A stretch of 64,000 nt of DNA from CAVVIG01 sp050249955 (GTDB lineage Bacteria; Acidobacteriota; Vicinamibacteria; Vicinamibacterales; CAVVIG01): positions 124,001 to 188,000 of the forward strand of contig JBFWPN010000001.1 of the NCBI GenBank assembly GCA_050249955.1. The letters are read 5' to 3'. A program made the position numbers and the translations under genes. Shown here piece by piece: positions 1-9,263 of this stretch (position 1 is its first letter; each line of letters starts with the position of its first letter). The notes beneath the pieces were generated by a model. That model was not told the origin of the DNA. It did no database searches and was given only the letters and a program-made list of their open reading frames with translations.

Positions 1-2007
1 CAGACGATCAACATCATGACCCTCGGCGGCCTCGCCCTCGCCGTCGGCATCCTGGTGGACGAGGCGACCGTCGCCATCGAGAACATCCACGCGCACCGCG
101 CCCGCGGCACACCGATCCGCCGGGCCGTGCTCGACGCCAGCGCCGAGGTCGTCGGTCCGCGCCTGCTGGCCATGTTGGCGGTGGTGGCGGTGTTCGTGCC
201 GTCGTTCTTCATGACCGGCGTCACCCGCTCGCTCTTCGTGCCGCTGTCGCTCGCCGTCGGCTTCTCGATGCTGGCGTCGTTCCTGCTCTCGAGTTCGCTC
301 GTGCCGGTGCTGGCCGCCTGGTGGCTGCGCGCCACGCACGGCGGTCCGCACGGAGAGGACTGGGTGGATCGGCTCAGGACCCGGCTCTCCGCGCTGCTGC
401 GCCGCATCGAACCCGCGCGCGTGCCGGTCACGATCGGCTACATGGCCGTCTCCGCCGCCATCGTGTGGATGGCCGGGCTGTCGCTCGGCCGCGAGATCTT
501 CCCGCCCTCGGGCGCCCAGGCCTTCCAGCTCCGCTTCAAGGCGCCGGCGGGCACCAAGTTCGAACAGACCGAACAGCTGGCGCGCCGGGTGCTCGATGTC
601 ATCAGGGAGGAAGCCGGCGAGAACGGCGTGGACATCACCCTGGGCTACGTCGGCGTCCAGCCCTCGTCGTATCCGATCAACACGATCTTCCTCTGGACGG
701 GCGGTTCGCACGAGGGCGTGCTGCAGGTGTCGCTGCGCAAGGGGGCCACGCCCGCACTGCCCCGGTTCCAGGAGCAGTTGCGCGCGCGCTTCAAGGAGAC
801 GTTCCCCGATGCCCAGTTCTCCTTCGAGCCTGGCGACGTCGTCAGCCGCATCATGAACTTCGGCTCGCCCACGCCCGTGGAAGTGGCGGTCATGGGGCCG
901 GACTTCGCCGCCACGCGGGCGTTCGCGTCGCGCGTGCGCGACCAGCTCGCGACGGTGCCCGCGCTGCGTGACCTGCAGTACGGCCAGACGCTCGACTACC
1001 CCGGCATCCAGGTGAACGTGAACAGGCAGAAGGCCGGGCAGCTCGGCGTGACGGTGGATCAAGTGGGCCGCTCCTTCGCCGCGGCCACGTCGTCGTCCCG
1101 GTTCGTGGCCCCCAACTACTGGGCGGATCCGCGAACCGGCATCGCGTTCCAGGTGCAGGTGCAGGTGCCGCAGCCGCAGATGACGACGATCGAGGATCTG
1201 CGGGTGGTGCCGGTCACCTCCGGCGGCGCGGCTCAACCCATGCTGGGCGACCTTGCCCGCATCGAGAACGCCACCATCGTCGGCGAGTACGACCGGATCA
1301 ACGGGCAGCGCATGGTCACGCTCACGGCGAACGTGTCGGGTGAAGACATGGGCCGGGTGCTGGCGCAGGTGAACGACGCGATCGGGAAGGCCGGCGAGGT
1401 GCCGCGCGGCGCGTCGGTGGTAGTGCGCGGACAGGTGGCGGCGATGGAAGAGACGCAGGCCAACGTCACCGGCGGACTGCTGGTGGCGGTCGTCGTGATC
1501 TTCCTGCTGCTGGCGGCCACCTTCCAGTCGGTCCGGCTGTCGCTCGTCGTGCTCTCCACCCTGCCCGCGGCGCTCGCGGGGGTCGTGCTGATCCTGATGG
1601 CGACCGGCACCACGCTCAACCTGCAGTCGTTCATGGGGGCGATCATGTCGCTCGGCGTCGCCGTCGCGAATGCGATCCTCCTCGTCACCTTCGCGGAACA
1701 GGCCCGGCGCTCCGGCCGGACCGCTGCCGACAGCGCGGTAGACGCCGCCGGCGCGCGCATGCGGCCCGTGCTGATGACGAGTGCCGCCATGATTGCCGGG
1801 ATGGTGCCCATGGCCCTCGCGCTCGGCGAGGGGGCCGAGGCGACGGCGCCGCTCGGACTTGCCGTGATCGGCGGGCTTGCCGCCGCGACGCTCGCCACGC
1901 TCCTCGTGCTTCCATCCGTGTATGCGCTCGTGCAGCGGTCGTCGAGCGCCAGTTCGCCCTCGCTCGATCCGGACGACCCGGATCTGGCCATGGGCAGCCA
2001 GGGTTGA
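1..2007 (+). CDS. RND efflux permease, C-terminal part (5' truncated)
   Basis: This is an inner-membrane proton-driven RND pump of the AcrB/MdtB/CusA class. The reading frame is open from base 1, so the N-terminal part lies outside the window; about 668 residues remain. The visible start is the fourth transmembrane helix with GGLALAVGILVDEATVAIEN, the conserved proton-relay segment (VDE where AcrB has VDD). It is followed by the central helices, the second porter/docking loop (about residues 160-480) and a last bundle of helices near the C-terminus. The stop overlaps the start of the adaptor gene by one base, so the two are one transcription unit. Substrate (drug, solvent or metal) cannot be told. 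No outer-membrane factor is visible and it may lie upstream. Confidence 0.93.
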   Translation, partial: QTINIMTLGGLALAVGILVDEATVAIENIHAHRARGTPIRRAVLDASAEVVGPRLLAMLAVVAVFVPSFFMTGVTRSLFVPLSLAVGFSMLASFLLSSSLVPVLAAWWLRATHGGPHGEDWVDRLRTRLSALLRRIEPARVPVTIGYMAVSAAIVWMAGLSLGREIFPPSGAQAFQLRFKAPAGTKFEQTEQLARRVLDVIREEAGENGVDITLGYVGVQPSSYPINTIFLWTGGSHEGVLQVSLRKGATPALPRFQEQLRARFKETFPDAQFSFEPGDVVSRIMNFGSPTPVEVAVMGPDFAATRAFASRVRDQLATVPALRDLQYGQTLDYPGIQVNVNRQKAGQLGVTVDQVGRSFAAATSSSRFVAPNYWADPRTGIAFQVQVQVPQPQMTTIEDLRVVPVTSGGAAQPMLGDLARIENATIVGEYDRINGQRMVTLTANVSGEDMGRVLAQVNDAIGKAGEVPRGASVVVRGQVAAMEETQANVTGGLLVAVVVIFLLLAATFQSVRLSLVVLSTLPAALAGVVLILMATGTTLNLQSFMGAIMSLGVAVANAILLVTFAEQARRSGRTAADSAVDAAGARMRPVLMTSAAMIAGMVPMALALGEGAEATAPLGLAVIGGLAAATLATLLVLPSVYALVQRSSSASSPSLDPDDPDLAMGSQG

Positions 2008-3200
2008 TGATGCTGACCAACGTTCGTCGTTCCAGCCTCGGTGCGCTCGCGATCGCGTCTGCCTGTGTGGCCGGATGCTCCCCGGCATCCACGCCGCCGC
2101 CCGCGTCCGCACCGGCGTCCACGGCAGCCACGGCCGCCGCCACACCACAGGGGCCGACGCTCCTGGACGTGACGTCGGTGGTCGAGCGCCCGCTCGACGT
2201 GACGCTGACCATTCCGGGCGAGATCATCGCGTTCCAGTCCGTGGACGTGGCGCCGCGCGTGACCGGCTTCGTGAAGAGCGTCAGCGTCGACCGCGGCTCG
2301 CGTGTGCAGCCAGGTCAGGTGCTCGTCACGCTCGAGGCTCCCGAACTCGTCGCCCAGCGCGCCGAGGCCGAGTCGAAGGTGCTGGCCGCCCAGGCGCTGG
2401 TCGCCTCGGCGCAGGCGAAGGCCGACGCCGACCGCGGCACATTCGATCGGCTCCGGGCGGCATCGGCCACGCCCGGCGTGGTGGCCGGCAACGACCTCGT
2501 GGTGGCCGAGAAGGCGGCGGAGGCCAGCCGGAACCAGCTGGCGTCGGTGCAGCAGGCCGTCGAGGCGGCCCGGCAGGCGCTCACCTCCGTGCGTGAACTG
2601 GAGGGCTACCTGCGGATCGCCGCGCCGTTCGCGGGCGTGATCACCGAGCGCACGGTTCACCCCGGCGCGCTCGTGGGTCCCTCGACCGCCAGCGCGCCCC
2701 TGCTGCGCCTGGTCGACGCGCGGCGCCTGCGGGTCGTGGTGCCCGTGCCCGAGGCCTACATCACCGAGATCCACGAGGGTGCCGAGGTCACGTTTGCGGT
2801 GGCGGCCTATCCGGGGCAGAATTTCCCCGGTCGCGTGGCACGCATTGCCCGGGCGGTGAATGTCACCACGCGGACGATGGCGGTGGAGCTGGACGTGGCC
2901 AATGACGATGGCCGGCTGGTCCCGGGAGGATTCTGCCAGGTGGCGTGGCCGGTCAGCCGACGTGGACCGTCGCTCTTCGTGCCGAGCGGCAGCGTGGCCG
3001 CGACGACCGACCGCACGTTCGTGATCCGTGTGCGCGATGGGAAGACCGAGTGGGTGGATGTGCGGACGGGGCTGACGGCCGGTCCGCTCGTCGAGGTGTT
3101 CGGCGACCTGAAGGCCGGCGACACCGTGGCCGGGCGCGGCACTGACGAACTGCGACCCGGTACGCCGGTCACGCCGAGGCCGCCGAAGCCCGCGGCCTGA
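2007..3200 (+). CDS. RND efflux periplasmic adaptor lipoprotein
   Basis: Membrane-fusion protein linking the upstream RND pump to an outer-membrane channel. The N-terminus is a lipoprotein signal: short basic start, hydrophobic stretch and a lipobox ending AGC at about residue 24, so it should be anchored in the inner membrane facing the periplasm. A proline/alanine linker follows. Then come a lipoyl-like half motif (DVAPRVTGFVKSVSVDRGSRVQPGQ region), an alpha-helical hairpin rich in Ala/Glu (about 110-190), the second lipoyl half (IAAPFAGVITERTVHPG), a beta-barrel and a membrane-proximal domain. ATG at 2007 is preferred (TGATG overlap with the permease stop); a TTG three bases earlier and an ATG three bases later are also possible. 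Length 397 aa is normal for the HlyD/AcrA family. Confidence 0.92.
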   Translation: MMLTNVRRSSLGALAIASACVAGCSPASTPPPASAPASTAATAAATPQGPTLLDVTSVVERPLDVTLTIPGEIIAFQSVDVAPRVTGFVKSVSVDRGSRVQPGQVLVTLEAPELVAQRAEAESKVLAAQALVASAQAKADADRGTFDRLRAASATPGVVAGNDLVVAEKAAEASRNQLASVQQAVEAARQALTSVRELEGYLRIAAPFAGVITERTVHPGALVGPSTASAPLLRLVDARRLRVVVPVPEAYITEIHEGAEVTFAVAAYPGQNFPGRVARIARAVNVTTRTMAVELDVANDDGRLVPGGFCQVAWPVSRRGPSLFVPSGSVAATTDRTFVIRVRDGKTEWVDVRTGLTAGPLVEVFGDLKAGDTVAGRGTDELRPGTPVTPRPPKPAA

Positions 3201-3228
3201 CCCACATCGCAGGAAGGAAAGGGACGCG

Positions 3229-3624
3229 ATGGCCGATCCGCTGGTGCGTGAGTTCCTCCTCGGGTTCTGGAAGATCCACATCCTCCATCACGCCGCCGAG
3301 GAGCGGGGCGTGTACGGGCAGTGGATGCTCGAGGAACTGCGGCACCACGGCTATCGGCTGAGCCCTGGCACGCTCTATCCGGTGCTCGCGCGCATGGAAA
3401 GGCGCGGCTGGCTCACGGCAGACCCGGTGAAGCGGGCCACCGACGCCCGCGTGTACCGCATCACCGCCGAAGGCCGGGAGGTGCTGGCCAGGCTGCGCCG
3501 GTCGCTGAACGAGTTGCAGCACGAAGTGTGCGAGGAGGCACCGCCTGCCATCGACCGCCATGCCGCAGGCACGCGCACGACCACGCCGGCGCGGCGCCCG
3601 CGTACGAAGGCGTCACGCCGCTAG
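3229..3624 (+). CDS. PadR family transcriptional regulator
   Basis: A small winged-helix DNA-binding protein of 131 aa. The PadR core is clear: GVYGQWMLEELRHHGYRLSPGTLYPVLARMERRGWL at about residues 28-62, followed by the wing ARVYRITAEGREVL. The C-terminal tail is basic and low-complexity (TTPARRPRTKASRR), longer than in minimal PadR proteins. A strong Shine-Dalgarno (AGGAAGGAAAGGG) precedes the ATG. It lies 28 bp after the efflux adaptor, so it probably belongs to the same operon and controls it; PadR regulators often repress a neighbouring transporter and respond to its substrate. The effector is unknown. Its last 4 bases overlap the convergent protease gene. Confidence 0.9.
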   Translation: MADPLVREFLLGFWKIHILHHAAEERGVYGQWMLEELRHHGYRLSPGTLYPVLARMERRGWLTADPVKRATDARVYRITAEGREVLARLRRSLNELQHEVCEEAPPAIDRHAAGTRTTTPARRPRTKASRR

Positions 3625-4847
3625 CGATCCCATCCGTCCCAGGCCATCCCGTACTTCTGGCGCACGGCCCGTGTCTCGCCGGGGAACACGCCGGCACGCC
3701 GCGCGGCTTCCTCGGCCTGCCGCATCCCGGCGTCGATGCCCGCGCTGTTGGTGACGATGTAGGTGCGGAAGGACTGGCACTGCGGCGAAGCCTCCACGGG
3801 TTCGCGCGAGGTCCAGATCCCGAACCATGCCCGATCGCCAGAGGCGCGCGAGGCCTGTGCTCCACAGCCGGAGCGGTACCGCTGCCATTCGCGATCGAGG
3901 GCGTCGGCCGCCCGCGCCAGTGCGTCGACCTGCCGCTCGAACTGCCTGAGCCCACCGTCGCGCTGGGCGTCGCTCTCCGAGGTGGACGCGCCACCGAACG
4001 CTGCATCGAGCGATCGGCCCGCGTTGTTGCCGGTTCCGGCATCGCCGCGAAGCACCGAGGTGCTGCCGCCGAGCAGGTCGGAGGCATGGTCCGTCGCGAT
4101 GGCGAAGCCGAGCGACTCGGCGCCGGTCATCTTCGCGGTGGTGATGCCGATCACCGCTCCGGATCGATTGAGGAGGGGACCGCCGCTGTTGCCCGGGTTG
4201 ATGGCGGCATCCGTCTGCACGATGGTGAGCCCGCCGGCGGTGCGAACCGCACTCACGATGCCTCGGGTGACCGTGCCCTGGAGCATGCCGAGTGCGGAGC
4301 CGACGGCCAGCACTTCCTCTCCCACCCGCACGTCGCGCGCAGGGCTCAGGCGCAGCGAGGGATGTGACTGCGGTGGCTGATCAACACGCACCAGGGCCAG
4401 GTCGGCGTCGCGCGCGGTGGAGGTGACGGTGCCGGCGCTCGTGGTGCCGTCGGAGAAGGTGAGACGCACCGACACGGCATTGGCAATCACGTGGCGATTG
4501 GTGACCACCGTGTCGGTGTTCACGAAGAAGCCGCTGCCGGTGGACGAGCCGGTGTCGATGGTCACCACGGCCGGCATCACCGTGCGAACCACCTCTTCAC
4601 GCGGGACATCGGCGCTCGCGCCGGCAAGGGACGAGGCGGCGGCCGTTGCCCCTTTGCCGGATGGCGTGCGAGCGGTCTCCTCGCGGGCGGGCTTCAGATC
4701 GGCGTCACCGTAGCGGGGGGATGGGGTGGTGGAGCCTTGCTGCGCGGTGCGGTCGGCCACATCGGCCAGCGACTGGGCGCGGACCGGCGTGCCCACGCCA
4801 GGCAGCGTGAGGGCCAGGAGGATGCCTGCGGTGACCGCTTTCGACAT
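3621..4847 (-). CDS. exported trypsin-like serine protease (HtrA-like, no PDZ)
   Basis: A secreted S1C-type protease of 408 aa. The signal peptide is residues 1-25 (cleavage after VRAQ). The catalytic triad is visible: His119 in VVTNRHVIANA, Asp149 in ARDADLALVRV and Ser221 in NPGNSGGPL. Unlike DegP/DegQ there is no PDZ domain. After the protease domain (to about residue 255) comes a unique C-terminal part with a Gln/Arg-rich helical stretch, two cysteines and a short conserved-looking end. The start was placed at MSKAV; an in-frame ATG 10 codons upstream would add charged residues before the signal peptide and is less likely. It probably acts in the periplasm or outside, in protein quality control or processing. 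The role of the C-terminal part is unknown. Confidence 0.87.
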   Translation of the reverse strand: MSKAVTAGILLALTLPGVGTPVRAQSLADVADRTAQQGSTTPSPRYGDADLKPAREETARTPSGKGATAAASSLAGASADVPREEVVRTVMPAVVTIDTGSSTGSGFFVNTDTVVTNRHVIANAVSVRLTFSDGTTSAGTVTSTARDADLALVRVDQPPQSHPSLRLSPARDVRVGEEVLAVGSALGMLQGTVTRGIVSAVRTAGGLTIVQTDAAINPGNSGGPLLNRSGAVIGITTAKMTGAESLGFAIATDHASDLLGGSTSVLRGDAGTGNNAGRSLDAAFGGASTSESDAQRDGGLRQFERQVDALARAADALDREWQRYRSGCGAQASRASGDRAWFGIWTSREPVEASPQCQSFRTYIVTNSAGIDAGMRQAEEAARRAGVFPGETRAVRQKYGMAWDGWDR

Positions 4848-4950
4848 GGCTGCTCCGGGCTGCGCGGTGCGGCACACGTCCGCAGTGGGGGCGCGCGCAG
4901 GTCCCGGAGGATCTATCGGCCTGGGCCGGCGTGGGCTGGAGGTGCGAGGC

Positions 4951-6390
4951 TCAGTAGTTCCACTGCACCTGGACGCCCACGCGGTTGCCCTTCGTCGCGT
5001 TCCCGTACGGGAACGAGCCGGTCCGCGTGCGGGTGAAGGTGTGGGAATACATGCCGGTGAGCTCCACCTCGGCCCAGCGGGCGAACTCGAGACCGAAGTC
5101 GATCTCGTTCACCGTCTCGCGGGGTGCGTTGCGTGCGAACTTGCGGGCCCCGTCATAGTAGTTCCAGCGAGCGAATGGGAACCAGGTGCCGATGCCGTTG
5201 CGCTGCCGGTAGTGCACCTGCACGTAGCCGCCGTGCAGCGTATCGTTCCCGATGGTGCGCAGGTCGGCGCTGAGGGCCGGCGTCCGGCCAACGTTCCACT
5301 CCGCCTCGAGACCGATCGGCTGCGGATACCAGACGAAAGTACCAGCCACGCGCTCATCCAGTTCGCCGCCGGCGCGCTGCGTGGGGGTGAAGGTGGCCCC
5401 CCCGGTGGTGATCGCCTGGGTCGGTGACACGAACCGACCGCGGTAGCCCTGCACGCCCAGTTCGAAGTAATGGCCGTTCGCGAGCTTGAACGGGTACTGC
5501 ACGCGGCCGAATACGTGCACCTGGTGGTTCTGGTCGGACCGGTTGAGCCCCTGGCCGCCATAGACGCCGACGGCGACCACGCCGTAGTCGCCGGATCCCT
5601 TCAGGCCAAGGCCAGTGAGATCCCGGAAACGCTTGCGCGCCTCGGGCGAGGCCCACAGCAGCGAGGCGCCGAGGTCGCGCTCCCCTTCCACCGCGGTGTT
5701 GAGGGCGTCGGGGCGCTCGAGCGGCGCACGGTTCTGGCTCGACTGCATGTTCACGAACCCGAACGGCACCTTGGACTGTCCGAGGCGGATGCGCCAGGCC
5801 TTCTGCCTGTCCAGCGCCACGTCGGCGTACAGGTCGCGCATCTGGAGCGAGTAGTCGGCCGCGCCGGTTGAGCCGTTGAAGTCCATCTGCGCGTAGAGGT
5901 TCAGCCGCTCGGTGGCGTCGCCGCTGAACACGACCCGGCCGCGGCGGAGGATGAAGGATTCGTTCGGGTTGACCGACTTGTCGGCCGGCACCTCGACGGG
6001 CAGGCCCGCCTGCGACAGCACGTCGGAGTAGCGGAGTTGTGAATACCCGCGGAAGCCGATCTTCTCGTACCACTTGCCGGCGAGCGCCTTGCTCACGGCC
6101 GGGCCGATATCGGCCGTCGCGGGTGCCTGCGCCGCGGCCGACGCGGCCACCGGAGCGGGCGCAGGCGCCGGTGCCGATGCGGGCGCTGCTGGCGCGGGGC
6201 TGGCGGTGGCCACAAGGCGAATTTCTTCGTATTCGGCAGCGGTGATCGAGCCGCGGTCGCGCAGCACCTGCAGCAGCTTCAGGAGCGCCTCGTTCTGCCC
6301 GTCGGCGGCAGACGCCACACCTCCCCATCCGGTCAGCACCAGTGCCGCCATCCCAACCACCCGTCCCAGTACGCGTCGACTCACGGTCAT
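4951..6390 (-). CDS. OprO/OprP-type outer-membrane porin
   Basis: A 479-aa outer-membrane beta-barrel. The N-terminal signal peptide ends ASA-A at about residue 29. A short helical segment LLKLLQVLRDRGSITAAEYE (about 36-55) follows; this 'coiled-coil + ITxxEYE' leader is typical of phosphate-selective porin family members. An Ala/Pro linker (65-95) leads into the barrel, with the family strands FRGYSQLRYSD, NLYAQMDFNG and RIRLGQSKVPFGFVNMQSSQNRAPLERPDALN. The chain ends in an aromatic-flanked VGVQVQWNY, as expected for Bam recognition. Substrate could be phosphate or pyrophosphate, but the family name alone does not prove it. A pair of 11-bp-spaced direct repeats lies about 80 bp upstream. 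Confidence 0.85.
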   Translation of the reverse strand: MTVSRRVLGRVVGMAALVLTGWGGVASAADGQNEALLKLLQVLRDRGSITAAEYEEIRLVATASPAPAAPASAPAPAPAPVAASAAAQAPATADIGPAVSKALAGKWYEKIGFRGYSQLRYSDVLSQAGLPVEVPADKSVNPNESFILRRGRVVFSGDATERLNLYAQMDFNGSTGAADYSLQMRDLYADVALDRQKAWRIRLGQSKVPFGFVNMQSSQNRAPLERPDALNTAVEGERDLGASLLWASPEARKRFRDLTGLGLKGSGDYGVVAVGVYGGQGLNRSDQNHQVHVFGRVQYPFKLANGHYFELGVQGYRGRFVSPTQAITTGGATFTPTQRAGGELDERVAGTFVWYPQPIGLEAEWNVGRTPALSADLRTIGNDTLHGGYVQVHYRQRNGIGTWFPFARWNYYDGARKFARNAPRETVNEIDFGLEFARWAEVELTGMYSHTFTRTRTGSFPYGNATKGNRVGVQVQWNY

Positions 6391-6469
6391 GTTCCTGTAG
6401 ATGTGTGCCGGCCGAACCGCCGACCGTTCAAACGATAGCGGCCGGAGGCTGCCCGGGCATGTCGGCCCG

Positions 6470-6498
6470 GTTACGGCCGTGTTACGGGCGTGTAAACA
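6470..6498. promoter_or_regulatory. 11-bp-phased direct repeats upstream of the porin
   Basis: GTTACGG occurs at 6470-6476 and again at 6481-6487, exactly 11 bp apart, followed in phase by a weaker GTAAACA at 6492-6498. One-helical-turn direct repeats are the usual layout for OmpR/PhoB-family response regulators, and the downstream porin is of the phosphate-porin family, so a Pho-box-like operator is possible. The same segment also lies between the porin and the divergent molybdenum hydroxylase gene (start 6642), so either could be controlled. Sequence similarity to the enterobacterial Pho box is limited. Confidence 0.35.
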
Positions 6499-6641
6499 AA
6501 CGAACGAAACCTGTCGAGTAACCCGAAGGGTCGCTGCGTCGTCGATGCAGGTGCTCGTGGAGGCGACGGGAATGACCGAAGATTGACAGCGGGCGCGAGC
6601 ACGGCCTATGTTCCGCGGGTACCCATAGGGGGGAGGCTTGC

Positions 6642-9101
6642 GTGGCTGACGAACGGCTCATTGGCAGGAACTACCTGACGCCCGACCTTCTGGCAAAGGT
6701 CACTGGCAGGGCGAAATACGCGGAAGACTACCGGGCCGACGGCATGCTGTTCTGCAAACTGCTGCTCAGCCCGATGCCGCATGCGCGCGTCAGGCGGATC
6801 GACACGAGTGCCGCGCTCGCCATGCCCGGCGTCAAGGCCATCCTCACCGCGGACGACCTCCCCGAGGCGGCACGCGGAGACATCCCCGCACTCACCAACG
6901 AGCCGCTGTACGAGGGCGAACCCATCCTCGCAGTCGCCGCGGTGGACGAGTTGACGGCCACCCAGGCGATCGAGGCCATCGAGCTCGACCTCGAACTGCT
7001 GCCATTCGTCACCGACCCGCTGGAAAGCCTTCGGCCCGACAGCCCGAATGCCACCACCACCGGCAACGTTCTCGCCCCCTCGCGCGGGCCTGCGCGACGC
7101 GACATCGAGGGCGCCGTCTCCACGCAAACGGAGCTGCGCACCCTGAAGTGGACCGCGGAGGACTTCGCCGCCGCGGGCGAGGGCCAGCTGCCCATGGGCG
7201 AAGCCCCCGAGGAGTGGAGCTACGGCGACGTGGACGCCGCCCTCGAGGAGGCCGCGCTCGTCGTCGACGAAACCTTCGTGGTCCAGGCTACCAGCCACCA
7301 GACAATGGAAACCCGGAGCGCGCTGGCCTACTGGCAGAACGGCAAGCTGTACCTGCACGGCTCCACGCAGAGCACGATGCGGACGCACGCACTCGTGGCG
7401 AACTGGGTGGGCGTCGATCCGGCAGATGTCGTGTTCATCTCGGAGTACACCGGCGGCGGGTTCGGCGCGAAGGGTGGAGGCGCAGTGTCGATGTGCATCC
7501 CGGCGCTGCTGGCGAAGAAGGCGAACGCGCCGGTGATGATGCGTATCACGCGGGAGGACGAGCACTACATCGGCCACGCGCGCACGAACATGACCGGCCG
7601 GGCAAGGGTCGGCTTCCGCCGCGACGGCCGCATCACGGCGCTCGACCTGTTCATCGTCCAGGACAACGGCGCCAGGGGCGAGCGGGGCGACCACCGCGCC
7701 GCCGGCATGGCGACGTCGCTGCTCTACCAGCCGCTGGCGATGCGGTGGCGCGCCATCAACGTCCTGACGAACACGCCGACGCGCCTCTTCCAGCGTTCAC
7801 CCGGCGAGATGCAGGGCATCGCCATCGTCGAGCAGGCGGTCACGAAGGCGGCCCAGCAGCTGGGCATCGACCAGGTGCAGATGAGGGTCATCAACGCACC
7901 GGCAGGCAAGGCGCCGTTCGGGCCCGAGCGGAATGGCCGGCGCGGGTACACCACGAGCGCGTTCGTGAAGGAGGCGCTCGAGCAGGGCGCCGAGCGCTTC
8001 GGCTGGAAGGAGCGCGCAGCCCGTGCAGGTCGGCGCGTCGGCAACACGGTGCGCGGCGTCGGTGTCGCCGTCGGCACCCACACCGCAGGGTCGGTGGGAC
8101 ACGACGGCCTGATGACGATTCGTCCCGACGGCAAGCTGTACGTCCAGAGCGGCGTCGGCAACCTGGGCACCCACTCGGTGTTCGACCTCGCGCGGGTCGC
8201 CGCCGAACTCCTCGCGGTCCCGTGGGAGCGAGTGGAGGTCATCTGGGGCAGCACCGCCAGGTCGCTTCCCTACTCGTGCATGTCGGTTGGCAGCCAGACG
8301 ACGCACGCCATGACCCGGGCCAACCACGCCGGCGCCATGGACGCCCGTCGCAAGCTCCAGGAGATCGCCGCGCGCGATCTTGGCGGCAGGCCCGAGGACT
8401 ACGACCTGGGCGGCGAGCGGGTGTTCCACCGGGGCAGTCCCGGCCGCGGCCTGACGTATGCCCAGGCCGCGACGCGCGCGATCGAGCTCGGGGGGCGATA
8501 CGACGGGCACGAACTGCCCGAGGACATCCATTCGACTACGAAACTGGCGGCGGCAGCGCTGGCTGGTGTGGGGCTGATGGGCGTGGCCAAGGACACGTAC
8601 CCCCGCGACGGCACGACCTACTCGTTCGTCGCCGGGTTCGCGGAAGTCGAAGTCGATCTGGAGACCGGCAAGTCGACGCTCATCGACTACTTCGGGATGG
8701 CGGACATCGGCACGGTGATCAACCCGCGGAGCATGGTGGCGCAGGTGGGCGGCGGGAGCTGTCTTGGCATCGGGCACGCGCTGACGCAGAAGTGGGTGTA
8801 CGACCCGCACTACGGCGTGCCGCTGGCCAAGCGGTTCCATCACACCAAGCCGTTGACCATCCTCGACGTGCCAAGGTCCATGCAGGCCGACGCTGTCGGA
8901 CTTCCCGATCCGGAGACACCCGTCGGCGCGCGAGGCGTGGGTGAGCCGCCGGTCGGCGCCGCATACGGGGCCGTGATGAACGCGATTGCCAGCGCCGTCG
9001 GCGTCGATGCGTTCCGGCGAGCGCCGGCCACCGCGGACGTGGTGCTGATGACGCTCGAGCATGGCCGTCGCATGCACGATCCGCTGCAGGCACATCTCTG
9101 A
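6642..9101 (+). CDS. xanthine dehydrogenase/aldehyde oxidase-type molybdopterin-binding large subunit
   Basis: A molybdenum hydroxylase catalytic subunit of 819 aa. It contains the N-terminal a/b hammerhead (TGRAKYAEDYRADGMLF and SPMPHARVRRIDTSAA, about 15-60), the cofactor loop EYTGGGFGAKGG (about 268-279), and near the C-terminus GARGVGEPPVGA, whose Glu is the family's catalytic base. The protein should therefore bind Mo-cofactor and hydroxylate an aldehyde, purine or heteroaromatic substrate; which one is not readable. The start is GTG with a strong GGGGGGAGG Shine-Dalgarno. The usual partner genes (FAD subunit, 2Fe-2S subunit) and XdhC-type maturation genes are not adjacent, so it must recruit partners from elsewhere. 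Confidence 0.9.
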   Translation: MADERLIGRNYLTPDLLAKVTGRAKYAEDYRADGMLFCKLLLSPMPHARVRRIDTSAALAMPGVKAILTADDLPEAARGDIPALTNEPLYEGEPILAVAAVDELTATQAIEAIELDLELLPFVTDPLESLRPDSPNATTTGNVLAPSRGPARRDIEGAVSTQTELRTLKWTAEDFAAAGEGQLPMGEAPEEWSYGDVDAALEEAALVVDETFVVQATSHQTMETRSALAYWQNGKLYLHGSTQSTMRTHALVANWVGVDPADVVFISEYTGGGFGAKGGGAVSMCIPALLAKKANAPVMMRITREDEHYIGHARTNMTGRARVGFRRDGRITALDLFIVQDNGARGERGDHRAAGMATSLLYQPLAMRWRAINVLTNTPTRLFQRSPGEMQGIAIVEQAVTKAAQQLGIDQVQMRVINAPAGKAPFGPERNGRRGYTTSAFVKEALEQGAERFGWKERAARAGRRVGNTVRGVGVAVGTHTAGSVGHDGLMTIRPDGKLYVQSGVGNLGTHSVFDLARVAAELLAVPWERVEVIWGSTARSLPYSCMSVGSQTTHAMTRANHAGAMDARRKLQEIAARDLGGRPEDYDLGGERVFHRGSPGRGLTYAQAATRAIELGGRYDGHELPEDIHSTTKLAAAALAGVGLMGVAKDTYPRDGTTYSFVAGFAEVEVDLETGKSTLIDYFGMADIGTVINPRSMVAQVGGGSCLGIGHALTQKWVYDPHYGVPLAKRFHHTKPLTILDVPRSMQADAVGLPDPETPVGARGVGEPPVGAAYGAVMNAIASAVGVDAFRRAPATADVVLMTLEHGRRMHDPLQAHL

Positions 9102-9263
9102 ACCGGCGCGGGGTCGCCCTCCTGGCTGAAACCGCGGCGAGGGGCACGTGCGCGCGTGCGGGGCGGGGCGGGGATCGCGCCCGAAGACCGAGCGGCGCGA
9201 GCCGCGATGGTCGAGCGCCGGAGCCCCGCCACTGGCGCGAACGCGAGCGAATGCGAGCGTGAC

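Noticed and set aside
1233..3281. A 682-codon minus-strand open frame under the efflux genes
   Set aside because: Arg/His/Gly-rich translation without domain pattern; it is an antisense shadow of the RND permease and adaptor, typical of GC-rich DNA.
6613..6630. GGGTACCC palindrome before the molybdenum hydroxylase gene as an operator
   Set aside because: Only 8 bp, adjacent to the Shine-Dalgarno; likely by chance.
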